The position numbers were made by a program, and so were the translations under genes. A DNA stretch of 64,000 nt from Anadara kagoshimensis (lineage: Eukaryota; Mollusca; Bivalvia; Arcoida; Arcidae), in NCBI GenBank assembly GCA_021292105.1, contig CM037869.1, positions 5,799,001 through 5,863,000 of the forward strand. The letters are read 5' to 3'. The notes under the pieces were generated by a model. The model had not been told where the DNA came from. It ran no database searches and was given only the letters and a program-made list of their open reading frames with translations. How positions within the stretch are numbered: the first letter of the stretch is position 1; each line of letters begins with the position of its first letter. This document shows, piece by piece, positions 24,201 through 33,100 of this stretch.

Positions 24201-27200
24201 AAATACTGTCCAAGTACTCAAGATGAGGACCCAGTGGAGCAAAGAGTAATGTGTAAATACTGTCCAAGTACTCAAGATGAGGACCCAGTGGAGCAAAGAG
24301 TAATGTGTAAATACTGTCCAAGTACTCAAGATGAGGACCCAGTGGAGCAAAGAGTAATGTGTAAATACTGTCCAAGTACTCAAGATGAGGACCCAGTGGA
24401 GCAGAGTAATGTGTAAATACTGTCCAAGTACTCACGATGAGGACCCAGTGGAGCAAAGAGTAATGTGTAAATACTGTCCAAGTACTCAAGATGAGGACCC
24501 AGTGGAGCAAAGAGTAATGTGTAAATACTGTCCAAGTACTCAAGATGGGGACCCAGTGGAGCAAAGAGTAATGTGTAAATACTGTCCAAGTACTCAAGAT
24601 GAGGACCCAGTGGAGCAAAGAGTAATGTGTAAATACTGTCCAAGTACTCAAGATGAGGACCCAGTGGAGCAAAGAGTAATGTGTAAATACTGTCCAAGTA
24701 CTCAAGATGGGGACCCAGTGGAGCAAAGAGTAATGTGTAAATACTGTCCAAGTACTCAAGATGAGGACCCAGTGGAGCAATGAGTAATGTGTAAATACTG
24801 TCCAAGTACTCAAGATGAGGACCCAGTGGAACAGAGTAATGTGTAAATACTGTCCAAGTACTCAAGATGAGGACCCAGTGGAGCAAAGAGAAATGTGTAA
24901 ATACTGTCCAAGTACTCACGGTGGGGACCCAGTGGAGCAAAGAGTAATGTGTAAATACTGTCCAAGTACTCAAGATGAGGACCCAGTGGAGCAGAGTAAT
25001 GTGTAAATACTGTCCAAGTACTCAAGATGAGGACCCAGTGGAGCAAAGAGTAATGTGTAAATACTGTCCAAGTACTCAAGATGAGGACCTAGTGTTGTAC
25101 ATTTGTTTATAAATCATTAAATGGCTTCGTAACGTCATGGTCATGAAAGTGATGATCTTTAGCTGACAGTCGGGATCCTTAGATGTAAATTAAGATGAGG
25201 AAAAAAACAGTAGGATCAAAATTTCGAACCTGAGTATTATACATCATATCCATGTTTTGTCATGTCAAATACTGGAATCCTTACAAATGATTTGGTATAA
25301 CTTACAATCAAAACTTACCCAAGCTTGCTTCTAGTCTCAAGAAAGGGTAGGCAAGTATGCATGTCTAAAAAAGACTAAACTGCCACGTCCTTATAACTTA
25401 TGTAGGACAGATGTAAGTGTGCAAACGTTTGTCAATTCATTTGCCAAAGGTTGGTGGTTTTCTCTAGGCACTCCAATTTCTTCCACCATCTATGAACTGA
25501 CTGCCTTTTTATAAGTAAATCTTGACCGTAAATCTCCATTACATAATAATATACTCCTTTTCACTCCAGAGCTGACTGCCTCAATATAAGTGAAAAGTGT
25601 GAGCATACTACTCAACTCCAGAACTTACTTCTTTGATGTATCAGTGAAAGAATCTTGACTTGTGTGTAAAGCATCATTACTCCACTCTATTCATCTGTAT
25701 TACATTTCTTTTGATTTCTCACCTATAGCAGGAGTCGACACTAACACTAGCCTGCTAGCCCATGGTCAGGGCTAGTGACTCTTGTATTACCCGATGGTCT
25801 AGTAGTTTAACTCAAAACAATTAAATCATATACAATGTACTCAATACAAACTACAAAGCTTTTTAGACCTAAAGAATAAACAATCTAAACTTCTCCAGAT
25901 TACAGGATTTTGCTCCATTTTGCCTGGGGGATGGGGAATGGGACATGCTAGTGATTTCGAACAACTAGTAGCCCTGTGGGCTACTGTTGAAAAAAGTAAG
26001 TGTCAAACCCTGTATAGCTGGTAACAATTTGATATAAGTGAAATATTCTTGACTGAGAGGTAAAACCCCATGCAATCCATCAATCAATCATTAATTATGT
26101 TAGCTTTTTTTGCCTCCATCATGAATGAGGCCAGGGGATATAGCATTACCCATGTCCATCCATATGTACGTACATCCCACACTATAACTTTTGTATAAAA
26201 AGAGGTATTAAAGTGATTTTAACAAAAGATATACAGTATGGACATAGGATGTGTTACATACCAAACCGGGACTGTCAAGGCCACAGGGGCTGGTTACTAA
26301 CTGTTAAACTTAAAATCCCCCAACACTTATAAACTATATTTCCTGGTTTTATGTGAAAAATTTAATAAATTGATACTAAAGAAGAACCCATGGGGTCATT
26401 CCAGAAGGAGGGCTGAGACAAGCAGGGATCCTTTGCAAATTTTCTAATGTACTATTGATCAAACATCCTTGATTTTAAAAATATTTTCAAGTTGATTACC
26501 CTAGTGATTTAAGACCTAAACACAAAGCAAAAAGTTTCTATGAAGCTGTTGTATTTGGGGTTTACCTCTAGCAGTGATGTCTTGAAATTAGTGAAATAAT
26601 CTTGAGTTGGAAAGTAAATCCCATAAATAAAGTTGGGGCTTGTGTGTCATCTTGACACTTTACTATTGTTTTTTCTTATTTACAGATTGATGAAACTTCT
26701 CAAAGAAGAAAAGGGTGAAGAATATTGTAAAGAATTCACACAGAAATCAGAACAATTTGTCAAAATGATCTGTTCAAGTTTTAAGGATTGGGAATTTTTC
26801 CTCAGTAAGTATTAGATTATTACTACATACAAATAAAGAAATTACATACATTAGTGAAAACCTTAAAATAAATTTGTACAAACAGTTGAACATGCCAAGA
26901 GATAAAGATAGATATTTCGTGTTTAACATTCTTAGGACACCTAGTTTAAAAAATGCAGAGAGCTAAGCTTTGGGAAGTGGCACTTTGGGGAATTACTAAA
27001 ATTAGTACATGTATATTTGTCAATATATCTGGGAAAACTAAATGTTGTTGTTTTTTGTGTAGGCATTTACATTAGAAAATTGTAGATATCCACATGGCAC
27101 TCCTGTTGCTATATAGATGGGTTCAGAGGTCAAGGTCATAGACATGGATTAGTATGTTTGGTTTTGATACATACATCTAAAAATCCTTTTGTCCGGAGTG

Positions 27201-27422
27201 CATAGGTGCAAATCACAAAAAGTACCCACTGGCAGTGGATCCTAATTCACAAAAGTTTGTATAATAATTTGCAATAACAGTCAACTATTTTATTCTGTCC
27301 ATTCAGGTGGTGAGATGGATGAAGAAAGAACTCCAATGGTTATATTTAAAAACTACAGAGATGACACAGGCAAAGCATATTATTTATATATTAAAGATGG
27401 TATCATAGCCGAAAAAGTTTAA
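18205..27422 (+). CDS. TPT1: Translationally controlled tumour protein-like, complete (gene span, 5 coding exons)
   Basis: TCTP is an abundant cytosolic MSS4-fold protein linked to growth control, calcium and tubulin binding and cell survival. Joining 18205-18235, 21368-21438, 22464-22645, 26686-26804 and 27307-27422 gives exactly 172 residues, the usual length of the family, with all phases fitting. Landmarks in order: MYIYKDKLVE start (family MxIYxD); YEVLSDGCPM (family DEMFSDxYKI); an acidic flexible loop (SAEEVDDDTPEDE); VVTGFGTKKELQVYLKGYLKK, the helical hairpin; and KDWEFFLSGEMDEERTPMVI + YRDD...YLYIKDG near the C-terminus. It is divergent: the C-terminal Cys is replaced (ends EKV) and the usual MNxDG-type run is altered. 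It may therefore be a paralogue rather than the canonical gene. Identity at family level is secure. Confidence 0.85.
18890..19640. repeat. Large imperfect inverted repeat in TCTP-like intron 1
   Basis: The left arm (about 18890-19196) pairs with the right arm (about 19330-19640) as diverged reverse complements. The best blocks are gggtgtttacaatggtaa against ttaccattgtaaacaccc, tttacgtaggtt against aacctacgtaaa, and ttacttacataagtcgagtc against gactcggctcatgtaagtaa. The centre is about 130 bp. It is probably an old foldback element. No protein frame. Confidence 0.75.
20516..21310 (+). repeat. Dispersed repeat family D copy (empty-site paralogue)
   Basis: It shares 'aggtccaggaccttttg...', 'cactgaaaggtccatgtt' and 'ggtcccagatcttggacctg' with 10490-11650, without the TA-flanked insert. 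Other sequence lies between the blocks. The rest of intron 1 (18236-21367) has no recognisable gene. Confidence 0.55.
21368..21438 (+). CDS. TPT1: TCTP-like exon 2
   Basis: 71 nt between ttgttacag and GTATGT. It encodes YEVLSDGCPMVLKDDYYYES + DVV, equivalent to the DEMFSD region and first strands of TCTP. Confidence 0.82.
22464..22645 (+). CDS. TPT1: TCTP-like exon 3
   Basis: 182 nt between ttttcag and GTAAGT. It encodes the acidic loop and the start of the helical hairpin (LVVTGFGTKKELQVYLKGYL), and ends two bases into a Lys codon. Confidence 0.87.
22947..25094 (+). repeat. 54-bp minisatellite, about 40 copies, in TCTP-like intron 3
   Basis: The unit is gtaatgtgtaaatactgtcc, aagtactcaagatgaggacc, cagtggagcaaaga. 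Variants are GAGGACC/GGGGACC, two adjacent units with GTGGGCAAG (24050 and 24104), and a 52-bp form lacking two A at several junctions. Since 54 is a multiple of 3, long frames appear on both strands. They are broken only at the 52-bp units and lack any gene signal. Confidence 0.97.
25095..26685 (+). other. Rest of TCTP-like intron 3
   Basis: It contains family B repeat (25420-25690) and an inverted pair 'ctagtagcccatggtc/agtagccctgtgggctact' character between 25740 and 25990. The remainder is AT-rich, and I see no coding exon in it. Confidence 0.5.
26686..26804 (+). CDS. TPT1: TCTP-like exon 4
   Basis: 119 nt between atttacag and GTAAGT. It encodes LMKLLKEEKGEEYCKEFTQK and continues to FKDWEFFL: the second hairpin helix and the strand equivalent to FKNYQFF. 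It ends one base into a Ser codon. Confidence 0.88.
27307..27422 (+). CDS. TPT1: TCTP-like terminal coding exon
   Basis: It starts after attcag with GT completing Ser. It encodes GEMDEERTPMVIFKNYRDDT and ends YIKDGIIAEKV-TAA. A good donor GTAAGT follows the stop by only 3 nt (27426), so the 3'UTR is spliced on from downstream. Confidence 0.88.
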
Positions 27423-27467
27423 ATAGTAAGTACAGGTATAATCAATATCAGCTTGCATCGGAAAACC

Positions 27468-27580
27468 ACTACAATAGGTCAGTTGGTAAAGTTCTCCTCT
27501 CTGTATGTGGGTGGTCAGGATACAAACCTCTGCTACGTCTGACCATGGCTTGGATGAGTATAGACTTTGTTAAAGTTACA
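27468..27580 (+). repeat. tRNA-like SINE fragment
   Basis: 'aataggtcagttggtaaagt' and 'gtcaggatacaaacctctgc' form a degenerate A-box/B-box pair in the TCTP-like 3'UTR intron. Confidence 0.5.
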
Positions 27581-27937
27581 ATTCCACTAGGGACATTGTT
27601 TTAAGTTACAACTCCACTAGGGACATTGTTCATTTTAATTGTTTTGCCTTTAATTTTAAGTCATTGGAAATTTCATTTCTGTTGCATATGATTCAAATCT
27701 AATGATGCCCTTAGTAGCCAAGTAGTCTAAACATCAGGTTGCAGGTCACAACACCTCTCTATGTTTAGGTTTGAATACCTCTGGGATAGATTAGATTGGA
27801 TCATCACAGACACTTTGTCAGTTTGAATGCTGACAGTCTCAATATAAGTGAAAGAATCTTGAATGGGGCATTAAATACAACTACTCTACTATTCCAGAAA
27901 TGACTACTATGATATTTTAGTGAATTAAACACCATTA

Positions 27938-28377
27938 CCTCCACTCCACTGAGGAAAATCCTAATGTGAAATAGTTTGTCAGTTCTCTTGCTAAAGGTTA
28001 AACTCCACGTGGAAGCGCGTGGCCTAGTGGTTAAGGCATTGGACTCATGATTCGAAGGTCTTGGGTTCGATCCCTGGACCGGGCGATGTGTTGTGTCCTT
28101 GAGCAAGACACTTAATTTCATGTTGTTCCAGTTCACTCAGCTGAAAAATAAATGAGTACCAGCAAAATGCTGGGGGTTAACCCTGCGATGGACCGGCGTC
28201 CCATTCAGGGGAGAGTCTTGTACTCTCAGTCGCTTAACACCACCGAAACCGGGATAAGCTCCGGCCTGATGGGCCTAATGGCTCGGGACAGACTTTAACT
28301 TTAACTTTAACCTCCACTCCACTGAGGAAAATCCTAGTGTGAAATAGCTTGTCAGTTCTCTTGCTAAAGGTTAAACT
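27938..28377 (+). mobile_element. tRNA-derived SINE (28005-28310) between 67-bp direct repeats
   Basis: The SINE head has tggcctagtggttaaggca (A box) and gggttcgatccctgg (B box), then cctTGAGCAAGACACTTaa, a motif widespread in animal SINEs. The tail is ctttaac repeated. The flanks 27938-28004 and 28311-28377 are direct repeats with two visible differences (taatg/tagtg; tagttt/tagctt). It lies in the TCTP-like 3'UTR intron, sense orientation. It is too long and fused to be a functional tRNA gene. Confidence 0.88.
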
Positions 28378-29048
28378 GTAGCATTTCTCTTGTACATCGG
28401 CCTACTGATCAATCTAAAGGGATATTCTATTACAATAATGTGGAAAGGAAGCAGGTGGCACTGTATTACCAGCCTTCCGAATTGAGGAGAGTTGGCAAGG
28501 GAGATTACTCTAATCATTAATTGTTAATCTTTTTGTTTTATATTAGAATGATCAAATTGGTGGCAAATTATGGAACTGTTGCATTCATTTATGCAACAGT
28601 TAAGTATTGAATAGATACAAAATTATGTATTATCTTGCTCTCAAGTACTTGTATGAAGACATTTTTGTGTCTAAATGCTACATTGCCCTCCTCCAATGCA
28701 AAAAATGTCCTGAGTAAATGTACCTGTGGTACAGAATTACAGAAACAATGCTTCTGTCAGCCAAAATAGGATTTTCCTTAACTTTAAACATATGGTAAAT
28801 TTTAGCATTATTTAAAGGTACTACAATAAAAAGTTTCAACAAAATTAGAAAATAGCTACAAGCTTTGATTGATCATAAAATTGGCACCTTAAGGTCAAGA
28901 ATGTCATAAGAATGTAACAAAATTATTCAGATTTAAAATATTACCAGATTAAGTAAAGGAAAATCTTGATTTGGAAATGATAATGATAGATATTATCTTA
29001 TTGAATCAGTGTTATTTATTTTTAACCTAAATATTTGTTTAATTTCAG

Positions 29049-29232
29049 ACGTGGGAATTAAATGCAACAAGTTCTTCAGGCCGATGAATGACATTCAACT
29101 TTCCTGTTACAACACCAAACAGCAACATGTTGTAGACTGTCATTATTATTTGATGATTCATAGTAATAATGAATTATCATTTATTTATTTGACTGACTGA
29201 TGACAATAAAAATCACCTATTTATTCTGCTTC
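29049..29232 (+). other. TCTP-like 3'UTR exon with poly(A) signal
   Basis: Acceptor tttaatttcag at 29038-29048. A non-coding exon contains an AU-rich element (atttatttattt, 29179-29190) and AATAAA at 29205-29210, followed by aatcacc, as in other TCTP messages. The cleavage site is estimated about 20 nt beyond AATAAA. The open frame of 63 codons here is not thought to be translated. Confidence 0.7.
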
Positions 29233-29347
29233 CTGCTTGCTAAGGAAAACTGTGATGTCATTATAATAATATGGAATTTTTAATTACCAAAAAATCTAAT
29301 ACGTACAACTATAAGTTGTTTGTTATCTTTATGTCCTCAGAATGACT

Positions 29348-29660
29348 ACTGCCACTGCAGTAGCTCAGTTGGTAGAGTGGTTGCTCAGTAAGTGGGAGGT
29401 CGTCGGCTCAATCTCTGACCGGGTCTGACCCCAAGACTTGAAAGTGGGTAGTGACTCTTCTTTGACAAAGCACTCGGCATTACGAAATGAAAGTCAGTTC
29501 ATTCAGATGGGAACTTAAATATTAATGAAGTCCAGTGTCACAGTAGGTATGGCACAATAAAGAACCCTGCTGTATAATGCCATCGTTGCAAAACACAGGC
29601 AAAATTTCTGCACCAGCTGGCAATGTTTCAATTTAAGTGAAATATTCTTGATTCTCAATG
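29348..29660 (+). repeat. tRNA-derived SINE-like repeat
   Basis: It begins gcagtagctcagttggtaga and gtcggctcaatctctgaccg; the body contains 'gacttgaaagtgggtagtga' and ends near 'gcaaaatttctgcaccagct'. It is homologous to 11645-12030 (reverse) and 47533-47830. Confidence 0.72.
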
Positions 29661-29699
29661 ACTCCTAGGCCGACAAAGATTTATAAAAAACACAAGCAA

Positions 29700-30300
29700 G
29701 TCGAAACAAGGTATTCAGATATAGGTAAACAACATTGACTTGTCCACCTTTCATAGGAATACATGTATTCATTTAGAAAGATCCATCCTATACATGGGTA
29801 GTGATCTAATTTGCAGTTAATTATATACAACTTGCATGACCAGTGGATAGTATGTAGGTGAAATAAACACTAGTGATACCTATACATAAGTGTACTCCAG
29901 CAAAGGGGTCAATGTTGACCTATATTTGGGTATAGGTAAACAACATTGACTTGTCCATTTTGAACATGTGCATTTGTATAAGGAACACAAGTGAGTTTTT
30001 ATTTTGTTTACATGTATAGGTAAACAACATTGTCTGTTTTACCTTTCATTAGGAATATTCATATAGAAGGATCCACCCAATAAATTGGTAGTAGTAGGAT
30101 TCACTGTTAATAGTATGTACTTGAGGTACATGATTAGTGTTCACATTATGTAGACAAAAATAAACACCTGTGCTCGCTATACATGGATGTACTTGTTCTG
30201 TGATAAATATTTTAATCAAAGGTCAAGTGGACAAAGTTGTTTGCCTGTAGTCATTGGTCGAATGGTTTAAGACGGTAAGGAAAATTTTAACCTTAAGTTG
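29700..30300 (+). repeat. Diverged direct duplication in the TCTP-CENP-I intergenic region
   Basis: 'ataggtaaacaacattgact' recurs near 29720, 29932 and (diverged) 30016. The following text (cacctttcataggaat..., agaaagatccatcc...) is matched by tacctttcattaggaat... and agaaggatccaccc.... It is two degraded copies about 295 bp apart. Confidence 0.6.
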
Positions 30301-30604
30301 GTTGTTATAGGTCTGTGAATTTTATATATATATATTGCATGTAAACAAATCCTAACGTGTCCATGTCTTGGATGGATCCTCCAATATGAATATTATTAAT
30401 AACAGATGAAGCAGACAGGTCATTGTTGTTTGTCTTATAAAATAAAAGGATTTCATCATTTGCAGTTTACTCGCTCTATATTTGTTACAATACCGGTAAC
30501 CCTGTACATGTATTTGTTGTTTTTAAAGACTCGCGAGTATGCCAATCTATCTTCGTCAACTTGTACAATACCAGTATTTAGATGTTAAAGGTAAATATCT
30601 AATG

Positions 30605-30950
30605 CACATTCAATGGTACCACCAACTCAATATATGGCCCAACTAGAAAACGCCCACTTCAAGAGTTGGTGTGCAACTTCAAACCTTGGCCAGGTCATAC
30701 ATTTGGGATACTGCTTCCTTGCCTGGCATTCCGTATTAAGAAGACGAAGAGTTTTAACAGGTTCACCTGGTATCAGGATAATGTACATTGACTGGGAGAG
30801 TGGTATGTTTACAGTGCATTAAGTGAGCTAGCACTTTTAAAGTTGCCCAGAGTGTATGCAAGTAAAAGACACCACAAAATGCAAATCTTGAACATACACA
30901 AAATTGTTCGAGGATTAATCAGTGTAGAAAGCTGAAAAATTGCTAATACA
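30605..30950 (+). repeat. SINE-like repeat family E
   Basis: 'ccaggtcatacatttgggat...gcttccttgcctggcatt...ctggtatcagg...gactgggagagtgg' aligns with 50705-51045 throughout. Open frames across it are repeat-derived. Confidence 0.65.
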
Positions 30951-31069
30951 TTGGTAGTGTTCTGGTACTCTGGTTTCCTCTACCATCCCAGAATTAACCA
31001 CCATAATATAAGTAGAAGAATCTTGAAAGGGATGTTAAACTACTCCACTCCCCTTTCATCTGCCCAGAT

Positions 31070-32955
31070 TTGTCACAAATACAGAAGTCATTGGTTGAGA
31101 TCTCTGTTATATACTAATCATTGGTGTAACATATCGGTAGAGATCCTTAATTTACAAATAATTCTGTAGGCATCCTCTGGCAGTAATTGCTTATCGACTA
31201 TTTCAAACTCTTGAGATCCAAGATACAGGACCACAGTTTTGAGTCCATCTGAAAGACTACTATTGTTAGTCTTTTATACTTGGAGACAGTCCTTAACTAA
31301 AATTGCTATATTATCATTTGTTTTCTCATAAAATAGCCACAATATGTGTGTTTAAAAACAAAAATGCTAACAAGGAAAAATACATGAAAAATTGAAATCA
31401 TTACATTAATTTCAGTATATAGAGAAAAAAATCAGCAAATTTACAAAAGACTAAGAACTTGAACACCTGTTATAAAACATGTTCTAAAACATTGGTAATC
31501 AGTTTGTCCATTTTCTAATAATGTGATCCTATTGATCAAAACACTTCAAAAATTTCAAAACTACATACTTCACATCATTTGGAATGGATATTTCTTCTCC
31601 ATGATTTTGTCTAAACCGATGTCAATAACAAGTGTAATTTAAGTGATTTGCATTTTAATTGTTGACCTTAGTTGAATCTTTTAATATATGCATATGGGGT
31701 CACCAAGGGACAACACTACAGCTGATTTTTATTAAAAAATGTAAAATTTTCTCTATGTAGGAGAATAAAGAAAAAAATAAAAGTAAAACTAAAAATATTT
31801 TAGATGCCCTTTTTGTTATCAAAACAAAATATGAATGTTAGGTTTCAAAACTAAAAGGTATAAAAGTTATTTAAAACGACTGTCTCTAAATATTAAAGCT
31901 GAACAATATACTCTTATAATGTAAGCACAAGATGGAAATCGCCTCAGAATATTTTCAAGTCCCAAGTGAGGTTCAAACCTACAACCCATGAATTGAAGCC
32001 AGATACAGTACCACTCATTCATATCTGACCAAACCTACAGGATCAGTGAATCCTGTGATGTGACAAGTTTGAATATACAATTTCTCTGTTCAAGAACAAA
32101 TGGCATGATAAAAACTACACATGAGTGGACCAACAGTAACAAGCTTTCTTTTCTGACATGCAGACCAAATTCATGTTTCTAAGCCAGCTAAGTTTGTCTA
32201 ATGAGTGAAGGAGCAACTACTAGTGGTTTGACAGATAGAGCAACACTGTTAACTTGAATTTATTCCCATGGTTAGACAGATAGAGGAATACTGTTAACTC
32301 GAATTTATCCCCATTATTTATAAATCATGTGACATGTACAAAGCACTAACAAAAAATGCTTCAAATGTGCATAAAATAAAAAAAAATTAAATATTTATTC
32401 TTATATAACAATAGTTTCAATGACAGTTCTGCATAAAAGGGTTGTCTTGCTGTCTATTACAGAATAATATGGCAAGTTTGATCTATTGAGGTTCTCCCTT
32501 GTATACAAGTAGATCTTGTCCCAGGATACAATAAGGTTTTGTTATCTTTATGAAGACACATGCTACTTATTTGCCAATCGTGCTGTCCTGAACCAAGATT
32601 TCCTATGAAACTAACAAACTACATATTTAATAGGTACATATAAACTCTTACTGATACAGTAACAATGTCACAACATGTAAAGTACAGAACAATCTTGTTA
32701 TAATGTCCCTCAATAACTTGGACACCACTTATTGTCACAAAATCATGTTTCATTTCAACACATTAGACTCTATTCAAATTTGAATTTACCATAAACTGAT
32801 CATACTTTAAATTTCTGTTGTATTTTTGGGTCCAAAATAGCTCCTTACATATAATCTTTGCAAAGAAAGGTCCCATAATTTCAATGATATTTTTAGTACA
32901 GTGCATTCCATGGCTAAATTGCACTAAAAATTGGAAAACAGCAAACACATCCTGA
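31070..32955. other. Intergenic DNA between the TCTP-like gene and CENP-I
   Basis: AT-rich. A local direct repeat 'gacagatagag.aacactgtta' lies at about 32230-32310. No gene, RNA gene or intact mobile element recognised. Confidence 0.5.
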
Positions 32956-32959
32956 TAGG

Positions 32960-32965
32960 TTTATT
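32960..32965 (-). terminator. CENP-I poly(A) signal immediately after the stop
   Basis: On the minus strand the coding end reads cca-TAG-TGA-TAA-AATAAA: three in-frame stops, with AATAAA starting right after the third. No other feature separates the stop from the signal, so the 3'UTR may be only a few tens of bases. Confidence 0.65.
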
Positions 32966-32971
32966 TTATCA

Positions 32972-33100
32972 CTATGGCAATGGTTTTTCATTTTCCTTGA
33001 GGGATTTTCTTTGACTTCTTCTGATAAATGAACGAATGAATTCTGGGATACCATTCATGTATTCTCTTTCTAAAAAGTTCAAGAAAACGTCTTTCACAGC
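32972..33100 (-). CDS. CENPI: CENPI terminal exon
   Basis: Acceptor ctatttcag. 42 codons plus TAG. It encodes AVKDVFLNFLEREYMNGIPE + FIRSFI, aligning with the last CENP-I block (YLDYLFSQG...FIRSSV in vertebrates). The end is basic (RRSQRKSLKENEK). Confidence 0.85.
   Translation of the reverse strand, partial: AVKDVFLNFLEREYMNGIPEFIRSFIRRSQRKSLKENEKPLP

Noticed and set aside
22855-25079. Long open frames on both strands over the 54-bp array
   Set aside because: The unit length is a multiple of 3, so any stop-free frame repeats. There is no start context, splice support or family resemblance, and the array is an intron of the TCTP-like gene.
28005-28110. Functional tRNA gene
   Set aside because: It has A and B boxes but runs into a SINE body and tail. 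The same holds for the tRNA-like blocks near 12000, 29350, 42750, 47550 and 50710.
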